Assembly (NCBI GenBank): GCA_017394765.1 | Contig: JAFPXF010000041.1 | Span: forward strand, 35,854-99,853 | DNA: 64,000 nt | Reading direction: 5' to 3' | From: Bacteroidales bacterium | GTDB taxonomy: Bacteria > Bacteroidota > Bacteroidia > Bacteroidales > WCHB1-69 | Part shown: positions 44,963 to 53,515 of the stretch, in pieces | How positions within the stretch are numbered: position 1 is the stretch's first letter | How the letters are laid out: every line of letters starts with the position of its first letter | Notes under the pieces: generated by a model | What the model saw: only the letters and a program-made list of their open reading frames with translations | The model's database searches: none | Told to the model about the DNA's origin: nothing | Program-made: the position numbers and the translations under genes

Positions 44963-45607
44963 CTATTGGACGATGTAGTTGACGTAGATGCCGGGGGTGT
45001 GGACGCTCTCCATGGGGATCTGGCCTGCCTCGACGAGCTCCTTGGTCTCCACGATGACGAGGTCGGCGGCAGTGGCCATCATCGGGTTGAAGTTCTGGGT
45101 CGTACCCTTGTAGATGCAGTTGCCCATAGTGTCGCAGATGCTGGCGCCGATGAGGGCGATGTCGGCGTGGAGGGGCTTTTCGAGGAGGTATTCCTCGCCG
45201 TCCACCACGACTTTCTGCTTGCCTTCCTCAACAACGGTGCCGAGACCGGTCTTGGTGAGCACGCCGCCGAGGCCTGCGCCACCGCAACGGATGCGCTCCG
45301 CCAGGGTGCCTTGCGGGCAGAACTCGATGTCGAGGGTCTTCTCGTTGAACTGTTGGATGGTGTCGGGATTGGTGCCGATGTGGGAGGCGTAGAGTTTCTT
45401 GACCTGCTTGTTGGCGATCAGCATGCCGATGGCCTTGTTCTGGTATGCGGTGTCGTTGCCGATCAGGGTAAGGTCCTTGACGCCCCTCTTGGCGATGGCC
45501 TCGATGACTTTCACGGCGGAGCCGCAGCCGAGGAAACCGCCGTACATGATGGTCATGCCGTCCTTTACGAAGGAAGCGGCTTCTTCTATGGTGATTAATT
45601 TACTCAT
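44963..45607 (-). CDS. 3-oxoacid/acyl CoA-transferase subunit A
   Basis: 214 aa, the alpha subunit type of SCOT/AtoD enzymes: ITIEEAASFVKDGMTIMYGG, FLGCGSA, GTLAERIRCGGAGLGG, FLTKTG-like VLTKTGLGT, and ADIALIGASICDTMGNCIYKG. The catalytic glutamate of these enzymes is in subunit B, which is not next to this gene or elsewhere in the window. It lies 69 bases after glyA. It probably moves CoA between short-chain acids if its partner is encoded elsewhere; substrate not determinable. Confidence 0.9.
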   Translation of the reverse strand: MSKLITIEEAASFVKDGMTIMYGGFLGCGSAVKVIEAIAKRGVKDLTLIGNDTAYQNKAIGMLIANKQVKKLYASHIGTNPDTIQQFNEKTLDIEFCPQGTLAERIRCGGAGLGGVLTKTGLGTVVEEGKQKVVVDGEEYLLEKPLHADIALIGASICDTMGNCIYKGTTQNFNPMMATAADLVIVETKELVEAGQIPMESVHTPGIYVNYIVQ

Positions 45608-45676
45608 TGTGTTAATGTTTTAAAGTGGGGTTATACAAAAGCCCCGCGCCATGGGGTGGAACAGGGCTTGTTTTTA

Positions 45677-46957
45677 CTACCAGGCAAAGAGAGGTCTGTC
45701 GTGCATCATGTCGTTGACCTGCTTGCGGGTCTTGGCGATGAGCTCCTCGTTCTCGACATCGCAGAGGATGTTGTCGATCATCTCGACGATGCCGTCCATG
45801 TCATTCTCCTTGAGACCGCGGGTGGTGATGGCAGGGGTGCCGACGCGCAGACCGGAGGTCTGGAAGGCGGAACGGGTGTCGAACGGGACCATGTTCTTGT
45901 TGATGGTGATGTCGGCCTTGACGAGGGTGTTCTCGGCGACCTTGCCGGTCATGTCGGGGACCTTGGTGCGGAGGTCGATGAGCATGAGGTGGTTGTCGGT
46001 GCCGCCGGAGATGATCTTGTAGCCTCTCTTGTTGAAAGCTTCGGCCATGGCTGCGGCGTTAAGCTTCACCTGCTTCACATACTGGGCATAGTCGTCGGTC
46101 AGGGCTTCGCCGAAAGCGACGGCCTTGGCGGCGATGACGTGCTCCAGCGGACCGCCCTGCACACCCGGGAAGACGGCGGAGTCGAGCAGCTGGGACATCA
46201 TCTTGACGACACCCTTCGGGGTGGTCTTGCCCCACGGGTTCTCGAAGTCCTTGCCCATCATGATGAGGCCGCCGCGCGGTCCGCGCAGGGTCTTGTGGGT
46301 CGTGGTGGTCACGATGTGGCAGTGCGCCACGGCGTTGTTGAGCAGTCCCTTGGCGATGAGGCCGGCAGGGTGTGAGATGTCGGCCATCAGGATGGCACCG
46401 ATTTTGTCGGCAATCTCGCGCATGCGCTTCCAATCCCAGTCGCGGCTGTAGGCGGAGGCACCGCCGATGATCAGTTTCGGACGCTCCTGGAGGGCCACTT
46501 GCTCCATCTTGTCATAGTTGATGCAGCCGGTCTCCTCCTCCACTTGGTAGGCCACCTGATGGTAGAGGATGCCGGAAGAGTTGACGGGGGAACCGTGGGA
46601 GAGGTGCCCGCCATGGTTGAGGTCGAGGCCCATGAAGGTGTCGCCCGGTTGCAGGCAGGCTAAAAGCACTGCCATGTTGGCTTGCGCGCCGGAGTGCGGC
46701 TGCACATTGGCCCATTCGGCACCAAAAAGCTCCTTGACACGGTCAATGGCGATCTGCTCGCTCTGATCGACAATCTGGCAGCCGCCGTAGTAACGCTTCG
46801 TGGGAAGTCCTTCAGCGTATTTGTTGGTCATCACGGACCCCATGGCCTCCATCACTTGGGGGCTGACAAAGTTCTCGGAAGCGATCAGCTCAATGCCGTT
46901 GGTCTGGCGCTGACGCTCTTGCTCGATAAGGTTGAAGATTTGCTCGTCTCTTTTCAT
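45677..46957 (-). CDS. glyA: Serine hydroxymethyltransferase
   Basis: 426 aa PLP enzyme interconverting serine and glycine with tetrahydrofolate. Motifs: [46 protein letters not shown], and the PLP-lysine motif [14 protein letters not shown]. Start [18 protein letters not shown] at 46957; the longer frame reaches into the promoter. The promoter box is at 47010-47017. Confidence 0.97.
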   Translation of the reverse strand: MKRDEQIFNLIEQERQRQTNGIELIASENFVSPQVMEAMGSVMTNKYAEGLPTKRYYGGCQIVDQSEQIAIDRVKELFGAEWANVQPHSGAQANMAVLLACLQPGDTFMGLDLNHGGHLSHGSPVNSSGILYHQVAYQVEEETGCINYDKMEQVALQERPKLIIGGASAYSRDWDWKRMREIADKIGAILMADISHPAGLIAKGLLNNAVAHCHIVTTTTHKTLRGPRGGLIMMGKDFENPWGKTTPKGVVKMMSQLLDSAVFPGVQGGPLEHVIAAKAVAFGEALTDDYAQYVKQVKLNAAAMAEAFNKRGYKIISGGTDNHLMLIDLRTKVPDMTGKVAENTLVKADITINKNMVPFDTRSAFQTSGLRVGTPAITTRGLKENDMDGIVEMIDNILCDVENEELIAKTRKQVNDMMHDRPLFAW

Positions 46958-47009
46958 AGATATAATTAATTGATTATTAGATATTTTATGTTTTTCAAAA
47001 ATAGTGCTG

Positions 47010-47017
47010 CAAACATA
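47010..47017 (-). promoter_or_regulatory. -7 box (TATGTTTG) of glyA
   Basis: Minus-strand TATGTTTG, about 52 bases before the glyA start; fits TAnnTTTG. Confidence 0.55.
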
Positions 47018-47087
47018 CATAAAATTCGTGAAAGAAGAGTATAAAAATTTTTTTCATGATCTATTTACTTTTATAATCTTACATAAT

Positions 47088-47119
47088 CACTGTTCACTGA
47101 TCACTACTCACTGTTCACT
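47088..47119 (-). repeat. CACTGTTCACT/CACTGATCACT short repeat, third site
   Basis: CACTGTTCACTGATCACT followed by CACTGTTCACT; the same words as at 33179-33224 and the reverse complement of 32727-32756. No four-helix-bundle gene is seen here. Confidence 0.75.
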
Positions 47120-47155
47120 CATCTCTCGCCACGCCTTGCAACATGATTCAGTTCC

Positions 47156-47842
47156 TTAGTAAATTAGCTTGCGGATGGCATCGGCATTGGCGTGGGGCAA
47201 TATTTTGGAAAAGTGCCCGAGAATGCGCTCGAAAGATGCTTGCGGGGTGCGGTTGCAGTGGCAGGCGGCGCGCCCGACCGTGTTTTCCGGCGTGTTGAGC
47301 AATGCCCAGCCGAAGCCGTAGCGCTCGCCTTGCTTGTCCTTGGGATAGACAAAGTCTTCGGTGACGATGCGGCATTCCATCTGGAGCCGGGTGACGTAGT
47401 TGTCAAAGCGGCTTCGCATCTTCGGACCGGTAAAACCGCAGGCCTTGCGCAGCTCGCGGGTGATCATGGCCCCGTTGAGCTCGAGGATGTCGAGGATGGC
47501 GCGTTCCACGCTGTTCTCGGCAGGGTAGGGGTGTGTGCCCCGCCGGTAGTTCATCAGGTCGGGCCACCACTCCAGGCTGACGAACCCGGCGCGCCCACCG
47601 AAGAACTTGCCATAGACACAGGGCGTGTTCTGCACGGCGGGACCTTTCCAGTCCCACAGCGGCCAGCTCCAGCTGCCGTCGTTATAGCGCTGGTAGCGGC
47701 ATTCGATGGAGGCCATCTCCTCTGCGGAGAAGCCTGCCACGGGGTTGTCCAATAACGGCAGGAAGCCTAATTGTTGGATGAGAGCGGTGAGGTCGTCGAA
47801 TTCGTGAATGGTCATGGCGTTGATGAAGAGGTTTTTTTCCAC
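47156..47842 (-). CDS. AlkZ-related protein
   Basis: 228 aa. LIQQLGFLPLLDN, SWPLWDWKGPAVQ, CVYGKFFGGRAGFVSLEWWP, MITRELRKACGFTGPKMRSR and CRIVTEDFVYPKDKQGERYG match the Bacteroidota 'AlkZ-related' proteins, distant relatives of a winged-helix DNA glycosylase. A DNA-repair role is assumed from the family and unproven. The start may be the internal MTIHEFDDL at 47815. Single-gene unit with a -7 box at 47892-47899. Confidence 0.75.
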   Translation of the reverse strand: MEKNLFINAMTIHEFDDLTALIQQLGFLPLLDNPVAGFSAEEMASIECRYQRYNDGSWSWPLWDWKGPAVQNTPCVYGKFFGGRAGFVSLEWWPDLMNYRRGTHPYPAENSVERAILDILELNGAMITRELRKACGFTGPKMRSRFDNYVTRLQMECRIVTEDFVYPKDKQGERYGFGWALLNTPENTVGRAACHCNRTPQASFERILGHFSKILPHANADAIRKLIY

Positions 47843-47891
47843 GGCAGTATCAGTTTTGTGAAAGAAGGGATTACAACATGAAAATAACGTG

Positions 47892-47899
47892 CAAAGATA
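47892..47899 (-). promoter_or_regulatory. -7 box (TATCTTTG) of the AlkZ-related gene
   Basis: Minus-strand TATCTTTG, about 50 bases before the 47842 start. Confidence 0.55.
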
Positions 47900-47958
47900 A
47901 AAGTATGGCTAAAAGTATGGCTCGCCGACAACGCCCCGATGTATGTCGCTGCCTCGGG

Positions 47959-48456
47959 TTATGTGATAGACAGAATCTTGATCTCCAGCGCTCCCCGTGG
48001 CGTGTCGAAATAGACGATGTCGCCGACCTTCTTGTTCATCAGGGTCTTGCTCAACGGTGAAAGGAAGGAGATCTTGCCTTTCGTGATGTTCGATTCGTCC
48101 ACGCCGACAATCTGGTATTTGAACAGCCTGCCACTTCTCAACTCTTTGTATTCAACGGTGGCGCCGAAGGCGATGTCCTTTTGTCGCGCAGGGTCGTAGT
48201 CGAGGACTCTGGCGGAGCGGATGCGCTCCTCCACTTGCTTGAGTTTTGCCGTGAGAAAGTTGTTGTTCACGCGGGCATCGTTGTTGTCAACGCCCTCGTA
48301 AGGCTTGCGCTCCGCCAGGATGGCTTCGCGCTCCTCGTTCAATGCGGCCAATCCTGCGGACGTGACGAAATTTTCGACGCCGGCCGGCAAAAATGCTCTT
48401 GGTGTGACCAACGGGACCTCCTCCTGGTCACCCTCTTTTACAAATCCTCTGCTCAT
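47959..48456 (-). CDS. GreA/GreB-family transcription elongation factor
   Basis: 165 aa from MSRGFVKEGDQEEVPLVTPR, the typical opening of the Bacteroidota GreAB proteins. An N-terminal coiled coil (AALNEEREAILAERK, LKQVEERIRSARV) is followed by the FKBP-like domain (GATVEYKELRSG, KISFLSPLSKTLMNKKVGD, FDTPRGALEIKIL). It rescues backtracked RNA polymerase. A strong GGAGGAGAG sequence precedes the ATG, unusual for this phylum. A 24-codon frame upstream overlaps its start. Confidence 0.9.
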   Translation of the reverse strand: MSRGFVKEGDQEEVPLVTPRAFLPAGVENFVTSAGLAALNEEREAILAERKPYEGVDNNDARVNNNFLTAKLKQVEERIRSARVLDYDPARQKDIAFGATVEYKELRSGRLFKYQIVGVDESNITKGKISFLSPLSKTLMNKKVGDIVYFDTPRGALEIKILSIT

Positions 48457-48527
48457 ATTCTCTCCTCCATGCAATGTTCGCCGCTTTTTTTGCCGGTGGC
48501 GATGATGCTGATCTTGGGTTGTTTCAT
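48453..48527 (-). CDS. Possible 24-aa leader peptide overlapping the Gre-factor start
   Basis: ATG at 48527 opens MKQPKISIIATGKKSGEHCM then EERI and TGA; the stop overlaps the ATG of the Gre gene (ATGA). Translational coupling or a regulatory leader is possible, but so is chance. Confidence 0.35.
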   Translation of the reverse strand: MKQPKISIIATGKKSGEHCMEERI

Positions 48528-48588
48528 AGCGATGATATTGGATTGCAAAAAAACACTTTTTTTCAAAACACATCTCAAAAATAATTGA

Positions 48589-48596
48589 TACTTTTG
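48589..48596 (+). promoter_or_regulatory. -7 box (TACTTTTG) of the helicase gene
   Basis: TACTTTTG, about 55 bases before the helicase start; divergent from the Gre gene. Confidence 0.5.
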
Positions 48597-48650
48597 CAAA
48601 ATATTTATCAGTCAAAAAAACACCTGTTGAAACAACAGCCGCAAAACCCC

Positions 48651-50066
48651 ATGAAGAGTGCATTCCACAATCGGTTTCTGGCCCATTTCGGCTTCTCGCC
48701 CACGGAGAGCCAGCGTGTGGCGATGAGCCGGCTTACCGACTTCATTTATGAGAAGGGGGAACGCTTTTTGTTTATCCTGAAGGGCTATGCCGGCACGGGC
48801 AAGACCACTTTGGTGAGCGCTTTGGTGAGGGCGCTCGACGATATTCGCGTGCGCACCGTCCTCCTGGCCCCCACAGGCCGGGCCGCCAAGGTGATTTCCC
48901 AGTATGCGGGTCGCAAGGCTTTCACCATCCACAAGTGGATTTACCGTGTGGCCACCCGCGACGGGTTGCGCATGTTCATCCGCCGGGAAAACAAATCGAC
49001 CCACACGCTTTTCATTGTGGACGAGGCATCCATGATTTCTGCCGACTCCCATGCCGGCGAGCTCCCCGGCATGGGCAGCTTGCTGGAGGATCTTATCGAC
49101 TTCGTCTATTCCAGTCCCCACAACCGCCTGCTCCTCATCGGCGACGATGCGCAGTTGCCGCCGGTACACGCTACCGAGAGCCCCGCGCTTTCCGCCGAAT
49201 ACCTGAAAGCGGCGTTTGATGTGAATGTGCGCGACGAGCAGCTCACCGATGTGGTGCGCCAGGCCAACGATTCCGGCATCCTCTTCAACGCCACCAAGCT
49301 TCGCGATAAAATCCGGCGCGAGGAGATAGCCTTCCCCTTCTTCAGTGGCCAGCCTTTCGACGACTTCACCCGCATCCGTGGCGGCGAGCTGGAGGACCTG
49401 CTTTACGACCTTTATGGCCACAATGCGTGCGACGACATCGTGGCCATCACCCGCTCCAACAAGCGCGCCTACCTTTTCAACTGTGAAATCCGGCAGCGCA
49501 TTCTCTATCGCGAAAACCGCATCGCCACCGGTGATTACCTGATGGCCGTCAAGAACAGTTACTATTGGCTCGACGAAGACTCCGAGGTTGGCTTTATTGC
49601 CAATGGCGACATCATGGAGGTGATGGCCATCCACAAGCAGCAGGAGCTCTACGGCTTTCACTTCGCCGACGTTACCGTGAGGCTCTGCGATTACCCCAAC
49701 TATCCCGACATCGACATCAAGATCATCTTGGAAAGCCTTGAGGTGGAGGCGCCCTCCCTGTCGTTTGAGGACAATCGGCGGCTTTATGCGGCTGTGGCCG
49801 AGGATTATGCCGACATTGCCAACAAGCGGCTTCGCTTCCTGCAGATCAAGAACGATCCCTTCTTGAATGCCGTGCAGGTGAAGTTCGCCTACTCGCTTAC
49901 CTGCCACAAGACGCAGGGCGGCCAGTGGAAGCATGTGCTCGTCGATCAAGGGTACCTTACGGAGGAGAACCTCGACAAAGAGTACTTGCGCTGGCTCTAT
50001 ACCGCCGTCACGCGCAGCACGGACAATGTGTATCTCATCAACTTCGAGGACAAACTCTTTGAGTGA
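48651..50066 (+). CDS. RecD-like superfamily 1 DNA helicase
   Basis: 471 aa from MKSAFHNRFLAHFGFSPTES. Motifs: Q-like TESQRVAM; Walker A GYAGTGKTTL; Ia LLAPTGRAAKVIS; Walker B IVDEASMI; III GDDAQLPPV; IV-type AITRSNKRAY; and the C-terminal UvrD_C_2 region with YSLTCHKTQGGQWKHV and RWLYTAVTRS. Shorter than RecD2, lacking its N-terminal extension; similar to stand-alone AAA_30/RecD-like helicases. ATP-dependent unwinding in repair or recombination is expected. Confidence 0.92.
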   Translation: MKSAFHNRFLAHFGFSPTESQRVAMSRLTDFIYEKGERFLFILKGYAGTGKTTLVSALVRALDDIRVRTVLLAPTGRAAKVISQYAGRKAFTIHKWIYRVATRDGLRMFIRRENKSTHTLFIVDEASMISADSHAGELPGMGSLLEDLIDFVYSSPHNRLLLIGDDAQLPPVHATESPALSAEYLKAAFDVNVRDEQLTDVVRQANDSGILFNATKLRDKIRREEIAFPFFSGQPFDDFTRIRGGELEDLLYDLYGHNACDDIVAITRSNKRAYLFNCEIRQRILYRENRIATGDYLMAVKNSYYWLDEDSEVGFIANGDIMEVMAIHKQQELYGFHFADVTVRLCDYPNYPDIDIKIILESLEVEAPSLSFEDNRRLYAAVAEDYADIANKRLRFLQIKNDPFLNAVQVKFAYSLTCHKTQGGQWKHVLVDQGYLTEENLDKEYLRWLYTAVTRSTDNVYLINFEDKLFE

Positions 50067-50081
50067 GAGGTTGATAATAAT

Positions 50082-50100
50082 GAAAGCTGAGGGGGCTTTC
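50082..50100 (+). terminator. Weak hairpin after the helicase gene
   Basis: GAAAGC-TGAGGGG-GCTTTC, then a T-rich stretch a few bases later. Could end the helicase transcript. Confidence 0.35.
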
Positions 50101-50116
50101 ATCTCCACATTTTTTG

Positions 50117-50124
50117 TATTTTTG
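50117..50124 (+). promoter_or_regulatory. -7 box (TATTTTTG) at the head of the rfaE1-porT-glyS-nqr run
   Basis: TATTTTTG, 19 bases before the kinase start. First promoter-like box in a tightly spaced run of ten genes. Confidence 0.6.
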
Positions 50125-50143
50125 CGCCCAAATTTTTGATACT

Positions 50144-51160
50144 ATGGATATCGACAACGTCAACGAGATTTTCTCCCATTTTAATAAAACCACGGTGTTG
50201 GTCATCGGCGATGTGATGATCGACTGTTACATCACCGGTACGGTCTCCCGTATCAGTCCGGAAGCTCCGGTGCCCATTGTCAATGCGCAAAGCCGCAACT
50301 ACCGTCTTGGCGGCGCGGCCAACGTGGCCCTCAACCTCAAGTCGCTTGGTGCCACGCCCATTCTGTGTTCCGTCATCGGTGGCGACAACAAGGCCAAGGT
50401 CTTCTACGACTTGATGGAGGATTGCGAGCTGGATTCTGTCGGCCTGGTGCCCATGTTCGGGCGCAAGACCACCGTCAAATACCGTATCATTGGCAACAAT
50501 GCCCACATCGTGCGTGTCGATGACGAGCGCGACGAACAGCTCAAGGAACGCGAAAAGCGGCAGTTCGTCACCACCGTTGAACAGCTTATCGAGCACCATC
50601 CCATAGATGCCGTCATCTTCGAGGATTATGACAAGGGCCTCTTCTCCAAGGATGTCATTGACGAGATACTCGGCTTCGCGCACAAGAAGAACATTTTCGT
50701 GGCTGTTGACCCCAAAAAGCGCAACTTCAACCACTATGCCAATGTAAATCTCTTCAAACCCAACTTGAAAGAGCTGGCCATGGGCATGCACATTGAGGAT
50801 AATGTTGAGCTGAAGTTGGAAGACATACACCAACTGGCCAAACGTTTTGCTGCAGATAAAAATATTGACAAAGTGATGATCACCATGTCGGCCAAGGGCA
50901 TTGCCTTCTACGATCGCCAGGCTGACAGGTTCTATCACCAGCCGGCATTCAAGCGTCGTGTCGCCGATGTGTCGGGAGCGGGTGACACGGTCATCTCCGT
51001 GGCCACGCTCTTCATGTACACGGGACGTTCGATGGAGGAGACCTGCTTGGCCTCCAACCTCGCGGGCGGCTTGGTGTGCGAGTATGTGGGTGTTGTACCC
51101 ATCAACAGTGCGCAATTGCAGAATGAAATCGTCAAAAACCAGGATGCTGTAGTACAATAA
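50144..51160 (+). CDS. rfaE1: D-glycero-beta-D-manno-heptose-7-phosphate kinase (RfaE1/HldE N-domain type)
   Basis: 338 aa PfkB-family kinase phosphorylating heptose-7-phosphate for ADP-heptose and LPS core synthesis. Motifs: VLVIGDVMIDCYITGTVSRI, SPEAPVPIV, RLGGAANVALNLKSLG, VDPKKRNF, and the catalytic VADVSGAGDT. No cytidylyltransferase domain, so it is the split kinase form. Start chosen at MDIDNVNEIF, just after the promoter box. Confidence 0.92.
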   Translation: MDIDNVNEIFSHFNKTTVLVIGDVMIDCYITGTVSRISPEAPVPIVNAQSRNYRLGGAANVALNLKSLGATPILCSVIGGDNKAKVFYDLMEDCELDSVGLVPMFGRKTTVKYRIIGNNAHIVRVDDERDEQLKEREKRQFVTTVEQLIEHHPIDAVIFEDYDKGLFSKDVIDEILGFAHKKNIFVAVDPKKRNFNHYANVNLFKPNLKELAMGMHIEDNVELKLEDIHQLAKRFAADKNIDKVMITMSAKGIAFYDRQADRFYHQPAFKRRVADVSGAGDTVISVATLFMYTGRSMEETCLASNLAGGLVCEYVGVVPINSAQLQNEIVKNQDAVVQ

Positions 51161-51205
51161 AACAGCAGATTGTGCGTTTCCACAGTCTGAACTTCTGCAA
51201 CAGTT

Positions 51206-51937
51206 ATGAAACATCTTAGATACCTGTCGATCCTCCTCCTCCTTGTGACTGTCACCTTCTCCACCACCAAAGCCCAGTCGTCCGGGGCCTTTGGCGTGCC
51301 CAACTTGCTCAAATACGACAACAAACTTTTCCATTTCGGCTTCCTGTTGGGTTACAATATGGCGGATTTCACCATCCATTCCAAGGCCGACTGTAACGAA
51401 AGCGACACGCTCAACATCATCAATACCCGCGGTTACAGCGGCTTTAACCTTGGCATCGTGACCGACTTGCGCATGGGCAAGTACTTTGACCTGCGCTTCA
51501 TCCCCACGCTCTCCTTTTTTGACAGAAGTGTGGCCTACAACGATGCGGTGGAATATCACCAGAACACCAACCCCAAGAACAGTGTGGCCGGTGCAGTGTA
51601 CATGGACCTTCCCTTGTTGGTGAAGATGAAATCGTCGCGCATGATGAACAATATCAGGGCCTACGTGCTTGCCGGCGCCCAATACAGCCTCGATCTCACC
51701 TCTATTGCCAAGAAACACCAAAACAATGTCGGCTATGTGCTTCGCCTCCACCCTGGTGATGTGCATGCCATTGCGGGCGTGGGATTCGACTTTTACTGCA
51801 CCTATTTCAAGTTCTCCACTGAACTTAAGATGTCTTTCGGCCTGCGCAATCTGTTGATTGAAGACCCTGACATCCATGCCACGACCATCAATTCCCTGAA
51901 ATCCAAAATACTCATGATATCTTTTACCTTTGAATAA
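51206..51937 (+). CDS. porT: Type IX secretion / gliding protein PorT family
   Basis: 243 aa with signal MKHLRYLSILLLLVTVTFST. A beta-barrel-like outer-membrane protein with the PorT pattern: HFGFLLGYNMADFTI, GYSGFNLGIVTDLRMGKYFD, LRFIPTLSFFDRS, YMDLPLLVKMKS, AYVLAGAQYSLDL, and a strand-rich end ILMISFTFE. PorT is required for T9SS assembly, so it ties to the sorting-domain proteins in this window. glyS follows after 2 bases. Confidence 0.85.
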   Translation: MKHLRYLSILLLLVTVTFSTTKAQSSGAFGVPNLLKYDNKLFHFGFLLGYNMADFTIHSKADCNESDTLNIINTRGYSGFNLGIVTDLRMGKYFDLRFIPTLSFFDRSVAYNDAVEYHQNTNPKNSVAGAVYMDLPLLVKMKSSRMMNNIRAYVLAGAQYSLDLTSIAKKHQNNVGYVLRLHPGDVHAIAGVGFDFYCTYFKFSTELKMSFGLRNLLIEDPDIHATTINSLKSKILMISFTFE

Positions 51938-51939
51938 TT

Positions 51940-53454
51940 ATGGCTAACAACGAAGATCTTTTCAAACAAATTATCGCTCACGCAAAGGAATACGGGTTTA
52001 TATTCCCCTCCAGCGAGATATATGACGGCCTCGGTGCCGTGTATGATTATGGCCAAAATGGCGTTGAACTCAAAAACAACATCAAGCAATATTGGTGGAA
52101 GTCGATGGTGCAGTACCATGACAACATTGTCGGGCTGGACAGCAGCATCTTCATGCATCCCACCATCTGGAAGGCTTCCGGCCATGTGGATGCTTTCAAC
52201 GACCCGCTGATTGACAACAAGGATTCCAAGAAGCGTTATCGTGCCGATGTGCTCATTGAGGACCACATCCAGAAAATCGAGGACAAGATCACCAAGGAGG
52301 TGGAGAAGGCCCGCAAGCGTTTCGAGAATTTCGACGAGAAGATGTTCCGCGAAACCAACGGTCGTGTGTTGCAACACCAGAAGGAGATTGACTCGATTCG
52401 CGAGCGCTTTGCCGCGTTGATGAACGCCAACGACCTGGCTGGGTTGAAGGCCCTCATCGAAGAGCTGGGCATCGCCTGTCCCATCTCCGGCACCCGCAAC
52501 TGGACCGATGTGCGTCAGTTCAACCTCATGTTCGCCACCAAGCTGGGTTCCGTGTCCGAAGGCGCCGATACCATATATCTCCGTCCCGAGACCGCCCAAG
52601 GTATCTTTGTGAACTTCTTGAATATTTACAAGACCGGCCGCATGAAACTTCCGTTTGGCATTGCCCAGATCGGCAAGGCCTTCCGTAACGAGATTGTGGC
52701 CCGCCAGTTCATCTTCCGCATGAGGGAGTTCGAGCAGATGGAAATGCAGTTTTTCGTCAAGCCCGGTGAGGAGCTCAAGTGGTTCGACTATTGGAAACAG
52801 ACCCGCCTGCAGTGGCATACCGACCTGGGCATTGCCCCGGAGAACTACCGTTTCCACGACCACGAGAAGCTGGCCCACTATGCCAACGCCGCCACCGACA
52901 TCGAGTTCAGATTCCCGTTTGGCTTCAAAGAACTGGAAGGCATCCACTCCCGCACCGACTTCGACTTGTCGCAGCACGAGAAATATTCCGGCAAGAAGCT
53001 GCGCTACTTCGATCCGGAGATCAACGAGAGCTATGTGCCATACGTCATTGAGACCTCCATCGGTGTGGACCGCATGTTCCTGGCTGTTTTCAGCAATGCC
53101 TACAATGAGGAGACCCTGGAGGATGGTTCCACCCGCGTGGTGCTGAAGTTACCCGCCAAGTTGGCCCCCAACAAGGTCGCTGTGCTGCCTTTGGTCAAGA
53201 AAGACGGCCTGCCTGAAATCGGACTGGAGATTTTCGACAAGCTGAAAAAGGAGTTCATGGTGCAGTACGAGGACAAGGACGCCATCGGCCGCCGATACCG
53301 TCGGCAGGATGCTGTCGGCACGCCGTTCTGCGTCACCGTGGACAACCAGACCAAGGAGGACGGCACTGTCACCGTGCGCGAGCGCGACACCATGGCACAG
53401 TATCGCCTGCCCGTCGATGCTCTGGTGAGCGAGATCTCCGCCAAGCTGCGTTAA
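51940..53454 (+). CDS. glyS: Glycyl-tRNA synthetase (single-chain type)
   Basis: 504 aa class II synthetase of the alpha2 (eukaryal/archaeal-like) type. Features: FIFPSSEIYDGLGAVYDYGQ, ELKNNIKQYWW, motif 2 FRNEIVARQFIFRMREFEQM, motif 3 SIGVDRMFLAV and a C-terminal anticodon-binding domain (KVAVLPLVKKDGLPE). All key motifs present. Likely co-transcribed with porT. Confidence 0.96.
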   Translation: MANNEDLFKQIIAHAKEYGFIFPSSEIYDGLGAVYDYGQNGVELKNNIKQYWWKSMVQYHDNIVGLDSSIFMHPTIWKASGHVDAFNDPLIDNKDSKKRYRADVLIEDHIQKIEDKITKEVEKARKRFENFDEKMFRETNGRVLQHQKEIDSIRERFAALMNANDLAGLKALIEELGIACPISGTRNWTDVRQFNLMFATKLGSVSEGADTIYLRPETAQGIFVNFLNIYKTGRMKLPFGIAQIGKAFRNEIVARQFIFRMREFEQMEMQFFVKPGEELKWFDYWKQTRLQWHTDLGIAPENYRFHDHEKLAHYANAATDIEFRFPFGFKELEGIHSRTDFDLSQHEKYSGKKLRYFDPEINESYVPYVIETSIGVDRMFLAVFSNAYNEETLEDGSTRVVLKLPAKLAPNKVAVLPLVKKDGLPEIGLEIFDKLKKEFMVQYEDKDAIGRRYRRQDAVGTPFCVTVDNQTKEDGTVTVRERDTMAQYRLPVDALVSEISAKLR

Positions 53455-53457
53455 TTC

Positions 53458-53500
53458 ACCGATGTCGTGTGGCCGGCATCTACGGTCGCCCGACATCGGT
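53458..53500 (+). other. 10-bp perfect inverted repeat between glyS and the GWxTD gene
   Basis: ACCGATGTCG (53458-53467) pairs with CGACATCGGT (53491-53500), loop 23 bases, no T-tract. May act as an mRNA-processing or stability element within the operon. Confidence 0.5.
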
Positions 53501-53515
53501 CACAAATATAATGAT

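Noticed and set aside
46958..47155. Glycine or other riboswitch upstream of glyA
   Set aside because: No conserved aptamer helices seen; the stretch holds a promoter box, A/T-rich sequence and the CACTGTTCACT repeat.
50099..51877. Minus-strand frame of 592 codons opposite rfaE1 and porT
   Set aside because: Shadow of two well-supported genes; composition (HVG, VVE) is typical of antisense translation.
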